A stretch of DNA of 64,000 nt from positions 1 to 64,000 of the forward strand of contig JAURVB010003446.1 in the NCBI GenBank assembly GCA_033002965.1, given 5' to 3'. How positions within the stretch are numbered: the stretch's first letter is position 1; every line of letters starts with the position of its first letter. The notes under the pieces were generated by a model. That model saw only the letters and a program-made list of their open reading frames with translations. It was not told where the DNA came from and ran no database searches. Of the stretch, positions 11,037-24,886 are shown piece after piece. The position numbers and the translations under genes are program-made. The DNA comes from Piper betle. Its lineage: Eukaryota > Streptophyta > Magnoliopsida > Piperales > Piperaceae.

Positions 11037-13930
11037 TCAAACCATCCCCTCGGTCACTAGCTGTTCAAGCCCCTTCTTCAATCTTCGTGCTGCAACCTCG
11101 CAGTCAGCGACCTTCAGTCCTCCAAAGGATATCCGGATGTAACCAGGCCCGCCACTTGCACTTCCTGGAATAACTACCACCCCATGCTTTGAGACAAGCC
11201 ATCGAACTACTTTAAAATCATCAGAGTATTTTTCTGGAAGTTTGGCCCAGAGGTAAATGGCACCTTCGCCTCCTTTAACTGCATCCTTGCCAAGTGGAGA
11301 CAGAGCTTCACGAAGAATTCCCCTGCTCTCAACTAGGTCCTTGACACGCTCACTTATCCATTCGGGTCCTGCTTCTAGGCAATATAAGGCTAGACGCTGG
11401 CCAATTATGGACGCACAAATGGGTATGTTGTCTTGCACCTTAAGCAGCTGAGCCGCAAGTTCCTCGGCATTGGATGGAAATGCTATCTGCAAATGATGAA
11501 ACATATCTCACATGAATCTAGAGGCCTAACAATTGCAAAGCTAGAGAGATATGCCCTCATCATGCTGGCAGCAGATCTAAACCATTTGTTTTTTTGGTTC
11601 TCAATAATAATCAAACAGGACTCGTACATTGCATGCCATAATTCAAAGCCATTATAGGAATTAAACAACATTAGCAATCTTAATTTCATTATTAAAAGAA
11701 ATCTCCAAAAGTCACAGGTTTTCTAGTCAAAGCTTTTTGACTATAGAAATGCAGAATCTCCTAAACATAAATAATGGAAACTCTACTCACATATCCTACT
11801 CGCCATCCCATCATCCCGTATGCTTTAGAGAAGGAGAATATATTCAGTATATGGTTGTCTTCAATGCATGTATGCTTCAGTCCATCATACATAAAGTACC
11901 TGAAGTTGCAACATAAGAATAGCATGTTAATAAACATAACATTCAAACCCCAAAATTATAATGATTAGCACAAAGATTGTTGTCTAATCCATTCGCATTC
12001 ATTTCTGATAACTACATGTTCAAAATATATTAAAAAGCTCTTATAAATATGAGATGTTAAAATAAGTGCTGAAATACAAGTAGCATACAAGGAACAGAAT
12101 CTCACTCGTAAGTGTTGTCAATAATGAGCCAAGAACCAGCACTTTTACAGAGATCGGAAATTCTCTAGATAAAAAAAAAAGAGCAAATCATTAAGAACAA
12201 GCAGTTCAGTTGCCCAATAGAACAATGAATGAGATATTTGAAATACCCTGACCAATAGTCTCCGGAATATAAGCCCCAGATGGGTTTCCAGGATTTACGA
12301 TGTTCACAACCTTTGGGACTGGTTTGTTTTCTCTGCAGTTAAGGTTCTCTCCAACCAATCTACAAGGCACTAAATAGAAATGAAATCAATTTACTGATGG
12401 GACAGGTACTGGACTGAAACTTCGCTTTGACAAGATCACGAGTAGAATGATAAAAGCAAATTGCCAGAAAACAAATAGTCAATCCACAGATGTTAAATGG
12501 GATTCAGTCAAAAAGGTGAAGTCAAATTGATCCTAAACTTCCATTAGTAATGCAATGTTATTTATTATGATTTTATTACTTAATATTTTCCAAGATCAAA
12601 GCATAATTATTTCTTACCAGTATCAGGGTACAGCGTATCTGGATGGCCAGGACCAATTAGTATGTTGGTAACACCAGTCATCTGGAATGACATATATGAA
12701 TTGAAATAGTATGGAGCGAACATCACCACAGAATCCTCGGGATCACATAAGGTGAGCACCAAATTAACAAAAGCCTGCAGGGGGATGGGAGTGAATGTTT
12801 AAACCCCACTCAAATGATAGGTGTACTTGATTGTAAACATCCTAAAAGAAAGCAACAACAAAAAAAATAGCTAGTGCAGAGAAGAACATAACATAGTCCA
12901 AAAACAATTGTACCTGATTGGCACCAGCAGTGACCATAATTGAAGAATTATGTAAATTATTTTCCAGGCGTAGCTGCAATGAAGATTTATTTTGGTTGCA
13001 TGTAAATGCAGAAATTATCCAGAAAACATGACATGAATAAACTAGAACTGAAGCAAATTGTAACATGAACTGTTTTTTAATTTTAAATTCTGTGTTAAAG
13101 CTATATACGTAAGGCAAGATATATATTTGAAAGTGTAGTCAGAAATAACTTCTTATAACCTAATTTTGCATTTAAAAATTCAGACGAGAACTCAGAATCT
13201 ACTTTTTCAAGCAACGCAGCCCTCAGCTCTGGTAGTCCTTCATCGGCGCCATAACGGCTAACTGAAGGCTCCCAAACAATTTCTTTCACCTTGTTCAATG
13301 CTGCTTCAGGTGGTTGCCAGTACACGACACCCTGCATCAAATTTACATTTAAGCATTGAGGTATTAGAACTCACTACGCAAATCAAAGCCAAAAAGCACA
13401 CAAAGTTACCCCAAATTATCAATCTTGGCTACAGGGAAACTCAAATTGGAGTCAACTCCAATCAATTTTAAACCTGGCTCAAAGTCTCAGAAAGATAACG
13501 GAAAAGATCCATGAAATGAAAAATCATAAATCACAGAAATGACTTCCAAATTTAGATCTTGCGGGATAAAAGAAAATAAAAAAGGCATCCACTCCATCAT
13601 AACTCTTTGCATAAACTAAGCACATACTCTTCCATTCAACAAGAACAATATTACGCAACAACATAATACAAATCTAAAAGACAATAAAAACTCTTAAACC
13701 TGAGCCAGCGAAATTGCATCCTTACATCCCCGGATCAGCTCCTGAATCTACATCACACGCACCAAACGATTCAATTTCCAATCCCAGATCCCAATAACTT
13801 ACGTAAAAAACCAAACAGCCCAACATCCACGAGCAAATCCAAAACTTCCAACAAAATCAAACAAACCTGCACCATGACCGGCATATCCTGTCTCCACCGC
13901 CCTCCTCGAAAGCCTCGCCAAAGACCCCAT
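11037..13930 (-). CDS. VAS1: VAS1/ISS1-type methionine/aromatic aminotransferase, 9 exons, with apparent frameshifts
   Basis: This is a PLP-dependent class I aminotransferase related to Arabidopsis VAS1/ISS1, which is described as moving the amino group of Met onto indole-3-pyruvate, linking auxin and ethylene synthesis in the cytosol. Exons in transcription order: 13867-13930, 13700-13741, 13203-13331, 12914-12973, 12618-12774, 12247-12359, 12106-12164, 11791-11899, 11037-11486. Visible motifs are MPVMVQ, GVVYWQPPEAAL, MVTAGANQ, NPGNPSG, DNTYEYFMYDG, the PLP-lysine loop SFSKAYGMMGWR, GGEGAIYLWAKLP and PGYIRISFGGL. Three sites break the model: an extra G in exon 1 (13887-13888), two apparent extra A in exon 6 (12327-12330), and an extra G at the exon 6 donor (12246-12248). 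All lie in homopolymers, so they may be assembly errors or early decay. Otherwise a start at the internal Met of MPVMVQ would avoid only the first. Confidence 0.85.
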
Positions 13931-16353
13931 CTTTCCACCCCTCTCCTCACCCTCCCACCAACTGGGCACAAAATTTCTCAACCTCTAAAAAAACAAAGCT
14001 CCGCCTCCCGCGCAAAGACGAAGAGGCCCCCCTCACCTACCCTTCCCTTCTATATCCCAATAATAAAGTATAAACAACAATACTAGAGCCCAAAAAGACT
14101 CCGGACCCCCCTCCCCTGTCCAGTTTCCACCTCAAAAGAAGATGAGGATAACGATGGACAAGGAAGTCAAGGTCCAACAAAGATTGTGTCCTTTTCGTCA
14201 GAATCGGCATCTTCTTCTCGACTAAAGAATCTTCGGTGGATGTGAATCGATCACGTTCGTAGCCGGCGCCTGGTGGGGGGGTGGGGGTACCGGTCAGGTG
14301 CGCTGGCTCCATGGTTGAGACAAAAAGCACGAGATAGAAAAAAAAATCAATGGCGGCGTTGTTCGGAGTCAACGAGAGGTGAAGGTGACGAGTAGGAGTG
14401 AAGATGGTAAGGTTGGTGGATGCTCTATGGCTCGCGCCATGGCCCAAGGAGGGCGAAAGAGCTTTGGTCCTTCGGGGCAGCCATGGCAGCACGTGAGTGA
14501 CGATTTGGTGGGAGAACGGAAATGATTCATTGTGATGGGAAAGGATGCCTTGTCTCCTCAATTAATTTTGTATCATAATATAATATTTTTATTTATGAAT
14601 TATTTAATATAATATTTTTATTTGACATACAAATTATATAAACCTCAACTATTTATTATGCCAACACTAATTTTATATTTATTTATTTATATATAAGGTA
14701 GAGTATGAGTTACTTTGGAGAAAAAAAAATTTTGCGGCAAGTTTTTATCTGTGCCGTTTGAGCTATGGTTCTTAAAAAATTTAAATTTCTCCGTGTGTGT
14801 GGCTGGGACAGTTAAAAAAAAATTTAGCCGTCTTTGTAATCGTACGGTTCAGATTAAAATTTAGTTTTTTAAAAAATAATAATAAATGTGGTCATCTTTA
14901 TAATTAGACGGCCCAAATTAAAATTTGAGGTAAAAATTTTAATTTAATGCTCCTTTTATATACATATATATATATATATATATATAATTAAGCTATCTTA
15001 AATTTGACTTCAGGTCAACTAAATTCCAACTGTTTTGACTTTGATTCTAACTTAACAACTGGAATATAATTGACTCGAGTCAGTAGAATTCTCTTTCAAG
15101 TACAAGCTCAGCTTTTCAGGAGCCTTTTTCAAAGGTTGAGAATATGTTAATTATCATCTCTGAGAAATAAAGAACACGTTTAATGATTATATTATGAATA
15201 AATTTGTCACTTTAGTGATTATTTGAATTATTTGAAGAGAAAACCAAGTAGGTAACCTAGTCTAGTCAGAGCATCAAACTAAGATGCCAAATGTTTTAAA
15301 CAAAAGGCACCGGTAAAGTGGACTTTGATCTTATAGGAAAGCAATTCCGATTGTAATTGGATTGGTAGTGTGATTACAAATTGGATGAGAATGGGATTCA
15401 TATACAAATGGTAGGTCAGTATTGTAAGGTAGAGAAACAAGCCCCATGGGCCATGAGTACTGATTTTAGCCCATCTAAAGACAAACCCGGGCCCATTTGT
15501 TGTTTTAATTAAACTGTCGAAGACTACCTCAAGCCCATTACACTGCTTCAAAAGCCCATCATACAGGAAGAGAGAAATCTTTCCCCTAGCAACTTATATT
15601 TTATGTTTTAAGCTAACAAAATACCGCGATGGGCTCCTGCGGATACATTTGGAACTTATTAATTATAAAAACAAATTTAAAATTAGTATTATTTATTATT
15701 TTAAATAAAGATAATAAATATCTATTTAACTTTAACAAAAAAAAATTTAGAATGCGATGATTGTATACAAATAATAAAAATAATTTAAATTTTATACTAA
15801 AAATAAGTAATGATCTAAATTAAGTATGTATTAATAAGTAAAAATTTTAATTCTAGTATAATTTTAATAATTAAATTTAATTTATTATTTTTGTAAATTT
15901 TTTAATTATGATGAAGTTATAGACTAATTTTTTACAATAAGAAACAATAAATAAATAGAAATCATAAATTATATAAACATCTAAAATTAAGTATGTATTA
16001 TTAAGAACCAAATTTAATTTGAGTAATTGTTTTATAATTCCTAATTTGGATAAAATTATATTATTTTTTTAATAAATAATAATAATAACAATCTTAAATT
16101 CAATAAGCATTAATGAGCCTGTAAAACTATTTTAAGGTTGGCTATAATAAACCACAATGCAATAAAGGTTTAAAAGCTATGAGAAAAAATATATTAAGTA
16201 ACAAACTTTAATTTGATTAATATGATTATAAATATATTTATAAAATTCACACAAAAAAATAGAATTTCTAATTTGGGTAAAAACATACTCTAAATGTTTC
16301 CTAATTATAAGAATAATAATATTATTATTCTTGTTATTATTATTGTTGTTGTA

Positions 16354-16391
<38 letters not shown>

Positions 16392-16669
16392 GTAGTAGTA
16401 GTAGTAGTATCGTCATCATAACATAAATCTTAAATAAAATAATAAGTACCAATAAGTCAATAAAATTAATGTGGAGCAAGAATCAACTGCGACATAAGAA
16501 AGCTTAAAACATGATTAGAGCGAAAAAATGCATCCTTTTTAATAATGTAAGGATTGATAATGAAGTCTTAGATACTTATAATAATAATGTATTCAATAGT
16601 CAGTCGAAAGACCTAAATCAACAAAAAAATACTAAGAAAAACTAAACCTAAGGAGCATCATATCATATA
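13931..16669. other. Upstream region of VAS1 and AT-rich intergenic DNA
   Basis: The first 100-200 bases, CT-rich on the plus strand, are probably the VAS1 5' UTR and promoter. A 174-codon minus frame at 14037-14561 has no recognised domain. About 14690-14990 contains a degenerate internally repeated segment (gtaatcgtacggttcagatt and a weaker copy) ending in a (TA)n tract, and looks like an old MITE or LTR remnant. 15600-16300 is almost pure AT-rich sequence, and about 16313-16411 is an ATT/AGT microsatellite. Confidence 0.45.
16313..16411. repeat. ATT/AGT microsatellite
   Basis: An interrupted (ATT)n tract passes into a short (AGT)n tract. The Ile/Asn-rich frame on the minus strand across it is an artefact of the repeat. 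Confidence 0.85.
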
Positions 16670-17183
16670 TAAGGGTGTAAATAAGCCAAGCTAGCTCAAA
16701 GCATTTTACGTTCAGCTCGGTTCGCCTTGAATTCGTGCTTGTTAATTTTGTGATCGAAAAAATACTCAGCTCGAAATGGATAGTTTGTTGAACAACGAAC
16801 ATAATATGAGCTAAAGAGTGTTTGGCTCGGCTTGGCTCGAAACTCGAGCTCGATGTGTTTAAACTCGAAAAAATACTCGGCTTGACTCGGCTCGTCAATA
16901 CCATTAAGGTCACATTGAACTTATATAGTGTTGGAAATAAATTTTTAATCCTATATAAGTCAAGCACGAGCCAAGCACAAACATTCGTTCGGCTTGAGCT
17001 CAACTCGGCTCGACTCGAAAATATAACGAGCTAATCACGAGCTAAGTCACAAACACCATAAATTTTGGATGAGCTAGGCTCGGCTCGTTTATATCAAAGT
17101 TCATCAAGTTTTCAAACATACTTGTCAAAAATTATATCAAATTCAAACACAGCCCTGTTCGGCTCGGCTCGTTTACACCGCTA
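16670..17183. mobile_element. hAT-type MITE, 514 bp, with 7/8 target duplication
   Basis: The element begins TAAGGGTGTAAATAAGCC and ends GGCTCGTTTACACCGCTA, imperfect terminal inverted repeats. It is flanked by ATCATATA (16662-16669) and ATCATATG (17184-17191), an 8-bp duplication with one mismatch, as expected for hAT elements. The body is dense in gctcggctcga-like words on both strands. It resembles the elements at 24619 and 42515 in composition but has different ends, so it is probably a separate subfamily. It has no coding capacity. Confidence 0.75.
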
Positions 17184-17191
17184 ATCATATG

Positions 17192-19065
17192 TCATGCATT
17201 TCATATTAGGTAAGAGTCGTAAGACTAAGTAGAGATATTAAAGCAAGTCTAGGCATCGGAAATTAGAGAGAAGAGCTGCCATCCATGTACAGAGATAAAG
17301 AAAGTATATGAATAACTAGTAGTTGTTTGGTTTTTCGAGTAAAAATAAAAAATGTGTAAATAACTCATGGTTCGTTGTGCTTTATTTCATTGACACATGA
17401 ATCACGTAGCTATTTAATTGACAAGGATGCCTTCATGGCATCAAAACGTGAAACCCAATATTCTCAAATATGTTGTTCACATTTAAACAAAAAATTGAAA
17501 ATTTTAAGCTCAATAAAACAAGCAAACTCATTCATTTGATTTGCATTGAATGAGTAAAAACAATTCATGAAACAGGTCATTCATTTTAACATGTAGCTCA
17601 AATTTTGCAAGCCTTCTTAATATACTAATTTTTTGACAATCAAAATATCATATGCTTAATCGTGGACGGCAAGAAATTAGTCTCCCCCTAATTATATAGT
17701 CTAAGACGTGTATCACGCATGCATGCCAAATTTATACTATCTTAAGTGCTAATTAATATTTCATTGTATTAAAAGATGAAAGTTAAAATCTTAAATATAT
17801 CTGACTCAAATAAATATCAAAATAATACTGAGAAAGATGCTTCAGCTTACAAACAAAAAAAATAGTAATATGAATGAAATTTCTTTTTATTAGAAAACAT
17901 TTAATCTACTTATTGAGCCTCATTCTTTTGTTGAAAAAAATATTGCTGGCATGGTTTTTGTAGTAATAAAAAATTAGTTCAAATCATCACCTTAATTTAT
18001 GAATCAAAATCTCAATTAAACCCAAATGGCAACCCATTGACTCATTTTTTATATGCTCTATATGACATGTAGTAATATATTTTTAGTTATGAAATTGATA
18101 ATTTTAGTGATTTTGAATGAATTAATAAAAGATGTAGTAAAAATAATTAACTAAAATTACTATGATTATTATTTTCATCACTAAAAAACATTAGCCTATG
18201 GCATAGTACCTTATTTTGCTTGTTCACAACTCTATTTAAAGTGTGGCCGAGAACATGTACCATCCTCCTCCTCCTTCTTCTTCTTCTTCTTTTTCAAAAA
18301 AAAAAAAAAAAGGCCAAGTTTAAGAGCGCCTCTAGTACAATTACTAATATATATATATAATAAATGTTATTAATCACCTCTACCCGTAGATTATATATAT
18401 ATATATATCACTCCAGTAAAAAATACATGTTACAAGAAGTTGCTGGTGACTGTGCCAACACATATCCAAACGATTATTTTCTCTGCTATTCAATATTTAA
18501 AATATCAGTTAAACGGATCATTTTATCCTTGCCGGCTTAAACATTTTGTCCAATCAACCGCATCGACAATCCTCGCAAACCATGTAATTAGTTAGGATAA
18601 ATACACAGAAATTATAACAGGAGCCTAAAGTTTCATTTGTATCTAATTATCTTCAACACTCGTCAACCAACTCATTCTAATCACGACAACAAAAATGAAA
18701 ATTCACTCCTTAATTATTATTTCTTTTAATGGATACTTTAACTCATTATACATATATAGTTCCATTTTATTATACACATTTTAATTCGTTTATTCAACTT
18801 ATTCTTTTATGTCATGTATGGTAAATATTTTTCCCATGCACTTAACAATTATAACATTTATGTCCTATATTTTAAAGAAATTGTGCTATACCGAAGTTCT
18901 TCGCCCACATTTTTCGCTCACATTATAAAATAAAAATAAGTATTAGTCATGATTCATAATATTTGACCTAAATACTTATGATTCATAAGGATGTGGACGT
19001 GGGTACAGAAAGTAGGTGTAACATTTAAAAAAAAAGAATTTCCCCTTTATTATATTTGTATAACG

Positions 19066-19105
<40 letters not shown>

Positions 19106-19495
19106 CATAAATTAATTATAAGTTGTCCCATTTTTAACCGGTGAGGGAATTGAATTCAAATCTACTTACCAAGGATAAGTAATATAATCCAGTAAATCAA
19201 TAATGTAAATATTGAATCTTTTTTTTGCAAGATTTTTTATTTTTTGAATGGAAAATTGGAAATTATTGTAATAAAATCGAATATTGAGAGCTAAGAAAGC
19301 CATTAACACTATGATTTAACCTCAAGATTTAATTAATTAATCATCTTACCCTCACCCAAATGAACTGCCGGCCAAAACATCAAACTGCTACAAAACAGGC
19401 CACCTTCTTCTCCCCCGAGACCCCCGCCAAGCTGGTCTTAGATCACGTCGCCGGATCGGCCGAATCTCTCCAGCGACCGTCTTTTATTAGTAAAG
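17192..19495. other. AT-rich intergenic DNA and PGR-like gene promoter
   Basis: No gene is recognised. Low-complexity tracts include a CTT-rich then A-rich run at about 18265-18312, (TA)n near 18393-18410 and a longer (TA)n at about 19065-19102. The last 150 bases become GC-richer (about 19355-19495) and are probably the 5' UTR of the following gene. A frame opening at 19360 runs into exon 1 in another phase and is not favoured. Confidence 0.45.
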
Positions 19496-22400
19496 ATGGA
19501 GTCTTTGGTGGCGCGGTCGGCGGTCTCGTCCTTGGTCGCCTTTGCCGTCGCCTTCCGAGCCTACAAGAAGAAGTCTTTGGACCTCTCCGGCGCCATCGCC
19601 GGCTTCTTGGTCATGGCCATTCATCTCACCGCTGGTTTCAGGTTGGCTGGCCATTCGTGTTTTCTTTTCTTTTTCAGACTTGGAAATGGTCTGTTCGTGC
19701 GTTGTTCGTGAAATGGGTTCTTCTTGTTGTTGTTTGCGGTGGTGGAAGGTTTGGGGCGATGATATTGGCCTTCTTTGTTACGTCGTCGATGCTGACCAAG
19801 CTTGGGGAGGAGCAGAAGCGGAAGATTGAGGATCAGTTTAAGGAAGGTGGGCAGCGGAATTGGTAAGTGTCCATTTTTTTAAATTTTTTTAATGCTGGCT
19901 CTGATTAATACTTGAATTATTTTTGTTGTGATTTTTAAGATTTACTATGTTTGTTTGATGACTGAACGATTGAATGTAGTTGAAGAATTGTTTTTATGTG
20001 TCTCTGGCAAAATGATAAATCTGTCAGAGGGATTTCCCAATGTCTGGTGTATTATATTTGATTTATAACTGTAAAATTGTTGGCTTTTGTGTTTATTTGA
20101 TTTGAAATTTGTTTGGTTGCAGGAATGTCTCGATATATACTATAGCTTATTTCACGAATTCTTTTATTCGGATTTGATTTATATTTGATGCGTGAGTGAA
20201 TTATTTTATGTGCATCCGGTAAGTGATTTATCTGTACTGATGCAAAATGGGAAATTTATCTGTGGGATTTGACATGTCTTGGTTTCTTTCATTCAAGTTG
20301 CTTCTGTTCTAGCAGTAAAATGGTTGGATTTTAGCTTTATTTAATGTAATAGTGGTCTATTTTTTTACCGCTGAGTGAATGATTCAAATTGTTTGATGGA
20401 TGGTTTTTATATGCCAGAAAAAAATGAAAAATTCACCAGAGGGATTCAATATAGTTTGTAGAATTTTAGTCAACTTGATTTGGATCCAACATCAACATGA
20501 CTGGTTTTTAGTTTTATTTGATGTCAAATTAATTGTCATGGCCGTGTGAATGGTTCAGTGTATTGAATGAATGATTATTATGTGCTGAAGGTTTTAACTT
20601 GTTTGGCGCATTCCATTCAAATTGATTATATTTCAACAGTAAAATGGTTGGTTTTTGGTATTGTTTAATTTGAAAGCGGTATACTTTTCATGTAGGTTGC
20701 AAGTTCTGGCTAATGCTGGAATTGCTACTGTTTTGGTTGTGATTGTTGGGACATTCACTAATTGGAGAGACCAGTGTTTGGACTCACAGCAATCTGCAAT
20801 TGTGACTGCTCTTATTGGAAGCATAATTGGGCACTATGCTTGCTGTAATGGAGATACTTGGTCCTCTGAACTGGGTATGCTCAGCAAGGAGCAGCCGCGA
20901 TTGATTACAACCTTCAAGGTATTGTATGGCTGCAATTTGAGTTCAAAAAGCTGTGATTGTAAGTTCCCTGGCAATGAATTCTTACACTCTGCAACTTGCC
21001 TGATTTTTATCCTTTGAAATGTTTCGCTTACCTGTCATGGTTTGGAGACCTTCCCTCAGTTAACAGTTGTAACTTACTGGTAAGCTGCTGGAATTTGATG
21101 CCCTTGTTTTTTTGTTTTTGTTTTTGTTTTTGGTTTTTGTGTTTTTTCCCTGGTTTTTCATTCATTTTTTATGATGTTTTACATCTATCTTGGTTACTTG
21201 TTATTGGAGAGTGTACGTTTTACTTGTCATACATACTTTGTATTCGTTGTCATGGTTCTATAATCAACTCTTAGAATTTTTACCTCTTTACATGGAATAT
21301 TCGCTATTATTTTGAAAGTAGAAACATCATGGATTACACGTGAATATATTCTAATGTACTCGAGCCATCTTAAATTGTGTGCATTTCTGAATTTGAAGCT
21401 ACCATTTTGATGTTGTTTTTTTCATACCATTTTGGTACTGTTGGCAATTTATTTTTGGGCTGCCCGTGATTGAGGGAGCCCACCAATATCTTATTTTTGG
21501 ATAACTTATATTTTATAGATAATTATTTGATTATTTTTCTAATATGAAATTTGGTCATTATGACATTAAGAAAATGATTGATCTTAATTGATTAGAGGTT
21601 GAAATATTCTTGGAAATGTTGACTTTTGTTTTCTTTATTTACAAAATTAAAATATTATGAAAATAATCATTCTTTAGACTCGTCAAGTATGGAATGTGGA
21701 ATGTCTTGATGATGTGATACTACTAATTAGAGAGATTTAATTATCTCTAATTGATAGAGAATTATTAGGAATTGACTTTATGGAATCACTAATTAATACT
21801 CTTATGGCTTAAAAATAGAACTCTTCACTGGACATTGGAGCATAAAAATTTCTCCTAATTGCAAATTTTGAGTTCTGACGTTCTCAATTTTTACACTTTT
21901 CCTCTTTTGATTGAGTTTAGATCTGTTCGGAATACTTTTATTTTGATCTCTCCACTCCTAAGGTAACCTATAAAAACAAGAGGAATGAAATGACAACCTA
22001 ACCTGGAGCAGTCCCCCCCCGCCAACACCTCAGAAAGTTACAATGTTTTAGATTGATGGGGCTTTATTTATAAAATGTAGGAGAATTAATAAGTAATTTC
22101 ATGAAATCAACTCATATTGATTCTTCATCAATTAGAGATAATAGTATCATGTTGTAAAGATATTTTACTTTCCATACTTAACTGAATAAAAAGATAATTA
22201 TTCTCAAAATATTCAGTTATACATGGAATGTAATATAAGTTTAAAATTTTGTGAATGTTTTAATCTCTTGTCAGTTATGATCAGTCATTTCTTTAACTAC
22301 CAATTTGCATATTAAGGAATACCACCAATTAAATTCTTTATAAAAATAGAATTATTCTAACCATAATTAAAATTCAGATGGTGCCTGCTTAATCATGGGC

Positions 22401-23252
22401 AGCCTGCATAATAAACTGCCAAGTGCCAACAAATACTTTCAGTTTTATTTTACTGTTGTTAGGTAGTTGTCTTCGCCTATTATTTTCAGTTTTATTTCAT
22501 AGGCATCTGTATCTGATATTGGTTTTTTGTTTCTTAAAATATAGCCAGTCCGGAAGGGTACAAATGGTGGAGTTACTAAAACGGGGCTGCTGGCAGCTGC
22601 ATTAGCAGGAAGTTTGATTGGTTTAACATTCGTTCTCTTTGGTTTATTGACAGCTACGTGCTCGACTAATGTTATTGGCTTGAAGCAGCTGTGGGTATTG
22701 CCTCTTGCAACATTTGCAGGATTGTGTGGTAGCTTGATTGACTCCCTTTTAGGTGCAACTTTAGAGTTCAGTGGGTTTTGCACTGTTCGGAATAAGGTAT
22801 CCTATATAATTACAGGAAAGCTTATATTTATTTTTCTATAAAATTAGTTACATGCTTTCTATCACGGTAAAAATAATGAAAGAGTGAAACAAGTCTTTGT
22901 GCTTAAATGATATTTATATATGTAGAAAAGTGATATGAAGTATTGATTGTAATGTTTCTACAGCTACAGAATAGTGCTCATTATAGGGCCAGAACTTGTC
23001 TTGGATATCTTAGTTGTATCCTGTTTTGGTTCAGTTTTTTCAAGATGTTCCAAGTTTTTGGTTTTGACCTTTGGTGTTTTATTTCAAGAAGCTTATGCTT
23101 GAAGTATTTGGCTTGTGAAGGTGGTTTCAAAGCGAGGGCCAACAGTGAAGAAGATTTCTGGAATCGACTGTCTTGACAACAATGCTGTAAATCTCATCTC
23201 AATTCTAATAACAACTCTCCTCACCGGCTTGGCATCGGTGTGCATTTTTTGA
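19496..23252 (+). CDS. PGR: DUF92 / TMEM19-family membrane protein (PGR-like), 5 exons, 288 aa
   Basis: This belongs to the DUF92 family (animal TMEM19, plant PGR and the plastid phytyl-phosphate kinase VTE6). Exons: 19496-19641, 19749-19862, 20696-20918, 22545-22796, 23121-23252, all GT-AG, with total length divisible by three and no internal stop. The N-terminus has the family box RAYKKKSLDLSGAIAGF, followed by FFVTSSMLTKLGEEQKRKI, KEGGQRNW, ANAGIATVL, then GTNGGVTKTG, CGSLIDSLLGATLEF and ISGIDCLDNNAVN. Several hydrophobic segments predict a polytopic membrane protein. There is no obvious plastid transit peptide before the first family box and the length is short, which favours a PGR-like protein (reported as a sugar-response regulator at the plasma membrane in Arabidopsis) over VTE6. 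The exact biochemical role is not shown by the sequence. Confidence 0.88.
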
Positions 23253-24610
23253 CTCCAGTAGAAGTGATTTTCATAAATGTCTCCACAGCTGGAGATAGAT
23301 GGCCAAGACAGTCAGGTTCATTGGTAGATAGCATGGCTGATCTTGCTGTTGCTATATTTCTAAGAACTATGGGAGCAATGTAAAGAAACAAGAATGTTGA
23401 ATGTGCTGCAGCTTTCTTTCCTTCTTTCTTTTGCCTACCAAATGCCTTTTCATTTGCCAACCCTCATTTCCCTGGCCAAGGTTTTGGTGAGCAGGTGCCT
23501 TTTCTACTGCAACTAACATAATTTTGCGTTGGCTTTGTCCTGAAACCTTTTTTTTGTGACACATGATGGCATATATTCCTGGGTTTTGACTACCAGTTGA
23601 TTGCAACTTCTTCGACCTGATTCTTTTTTATCCCAAAAATGGTTCTAGTGGATACACTGCCTATAATTACAGCAACTGTTAAAAATTATATATTGGTTTT
23701 CATAATTTATCGGGGTCAAAAGAAACAGCTGAAAACCATCAAGAGAGTAATTCTCGTATAGACTACTCGATATTCCAGATATCCCAAACAGAAGAGGAAG
23801 AGCCACTTGTATTTTCCTATTAAGCCAAGTAATTGTCAGCTTAGGTAACAGATGTAGAACCCAAGAAGTTAAAATTAATTTTTGATTGTTTAAAAAAATA
23901 GCCTGGTGACAGTGCAACTGTTTGTCAAATAAAAATTAGCACTCATTTCTTAGTTGACAAAGTATCTTATTCTCTTGGTTATATATATATATATCATGAT
24001 TCCAAAGTAAAAAATAAATTTGTGAAGAATATGATTATTTAAATATCGATGAGCTCACCAGCAATAATTAAAAAAGCAACAATTTGGAAAAAAGAGTTAT
24101 TTTTTATCCTTAGCTGTAAAAAACTCTGCAGGCTAAAAACAATGCCTCACGTAAAAACTTGCAAAAAATTAAAACATGGATTAGGTTCACGGATTCAAAT
24201 TATCTGTGTTATGGAATAAATAATAGGCTAGATGATAATTTTTCTTCATATTTTGTTAATTTAGATTCTAATTCGCATTGATTAATATTTAATGGTAATG
24301 ATGAGTTTTGTTTTGTTAAAGTTCTTTAGAGTTCGTGTTCAAGACGGACATAGTGACAAATAAACTGAATTTCAAGCTATATTAATTTTTGACCGTTGAT
24401 TATAAAAAATTATGTCGAGAATTAAGAAATATCTTTTCAATTTATGTATAAAAGAAAGTAAAATGCAAAAGAGGAAGCTTAATATCACTTGTTATTGAAT
24501 CTAGCTGCCCCTTGAAATCGTATGGACGAAAGCTTTTAATACAAACGAACACTCTCATCATCCAACTGCCTTGTAATTTAAGGCTGATATTAAAGTTAAC
24601 TTACAGAGAA
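23253..24610. other. 3' flank of the PGR-like gene and intergenic DNA
   Basis: The first few hundred bases are a plausible 3' UTR. The rest is AT-rich with a (TA)n tract near 23982. The open frames here on either strand show no family I know. Confidence 0.4.
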
Positions 24611-24618
24611 GTATTACC

Positions 24619-24849
24619 TAGGGTTGCTAATTGAGCGAGCCAGCTCGTGAGTATTTAGCGTTCGGCTCGGCTTGACTCGACTCGAAACTCGATATTTAAA
24701 TGCTCGACTCGAACTCGAATCTTACGAGCCGAGCTTGAGCAAGGTCGTGTTCGACTCGACTCGACTCGGTTATAACTCGAAATCGACTCGAACTCGACTC
24801 GTAGCTCGACTCGATAAAATAATATAATAATATAGTCTTTATATTATAT

Positions 24850-24886
<37 letters not shown>

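Noticed and set aside
14037..14561. 174-codon minus-strand frame upstream of VAS1
   Set aside because: No recognised domain, probable promoter/leader DNA, and no splice context; kept only as a remark.
19360..19866. 168-codon frame overlapping PGR exons 1 and 2
   Set aside because: It reads exon 1 in the wrong phase and through intron 1; the spliced model starting at 19496 matches the family throughout.
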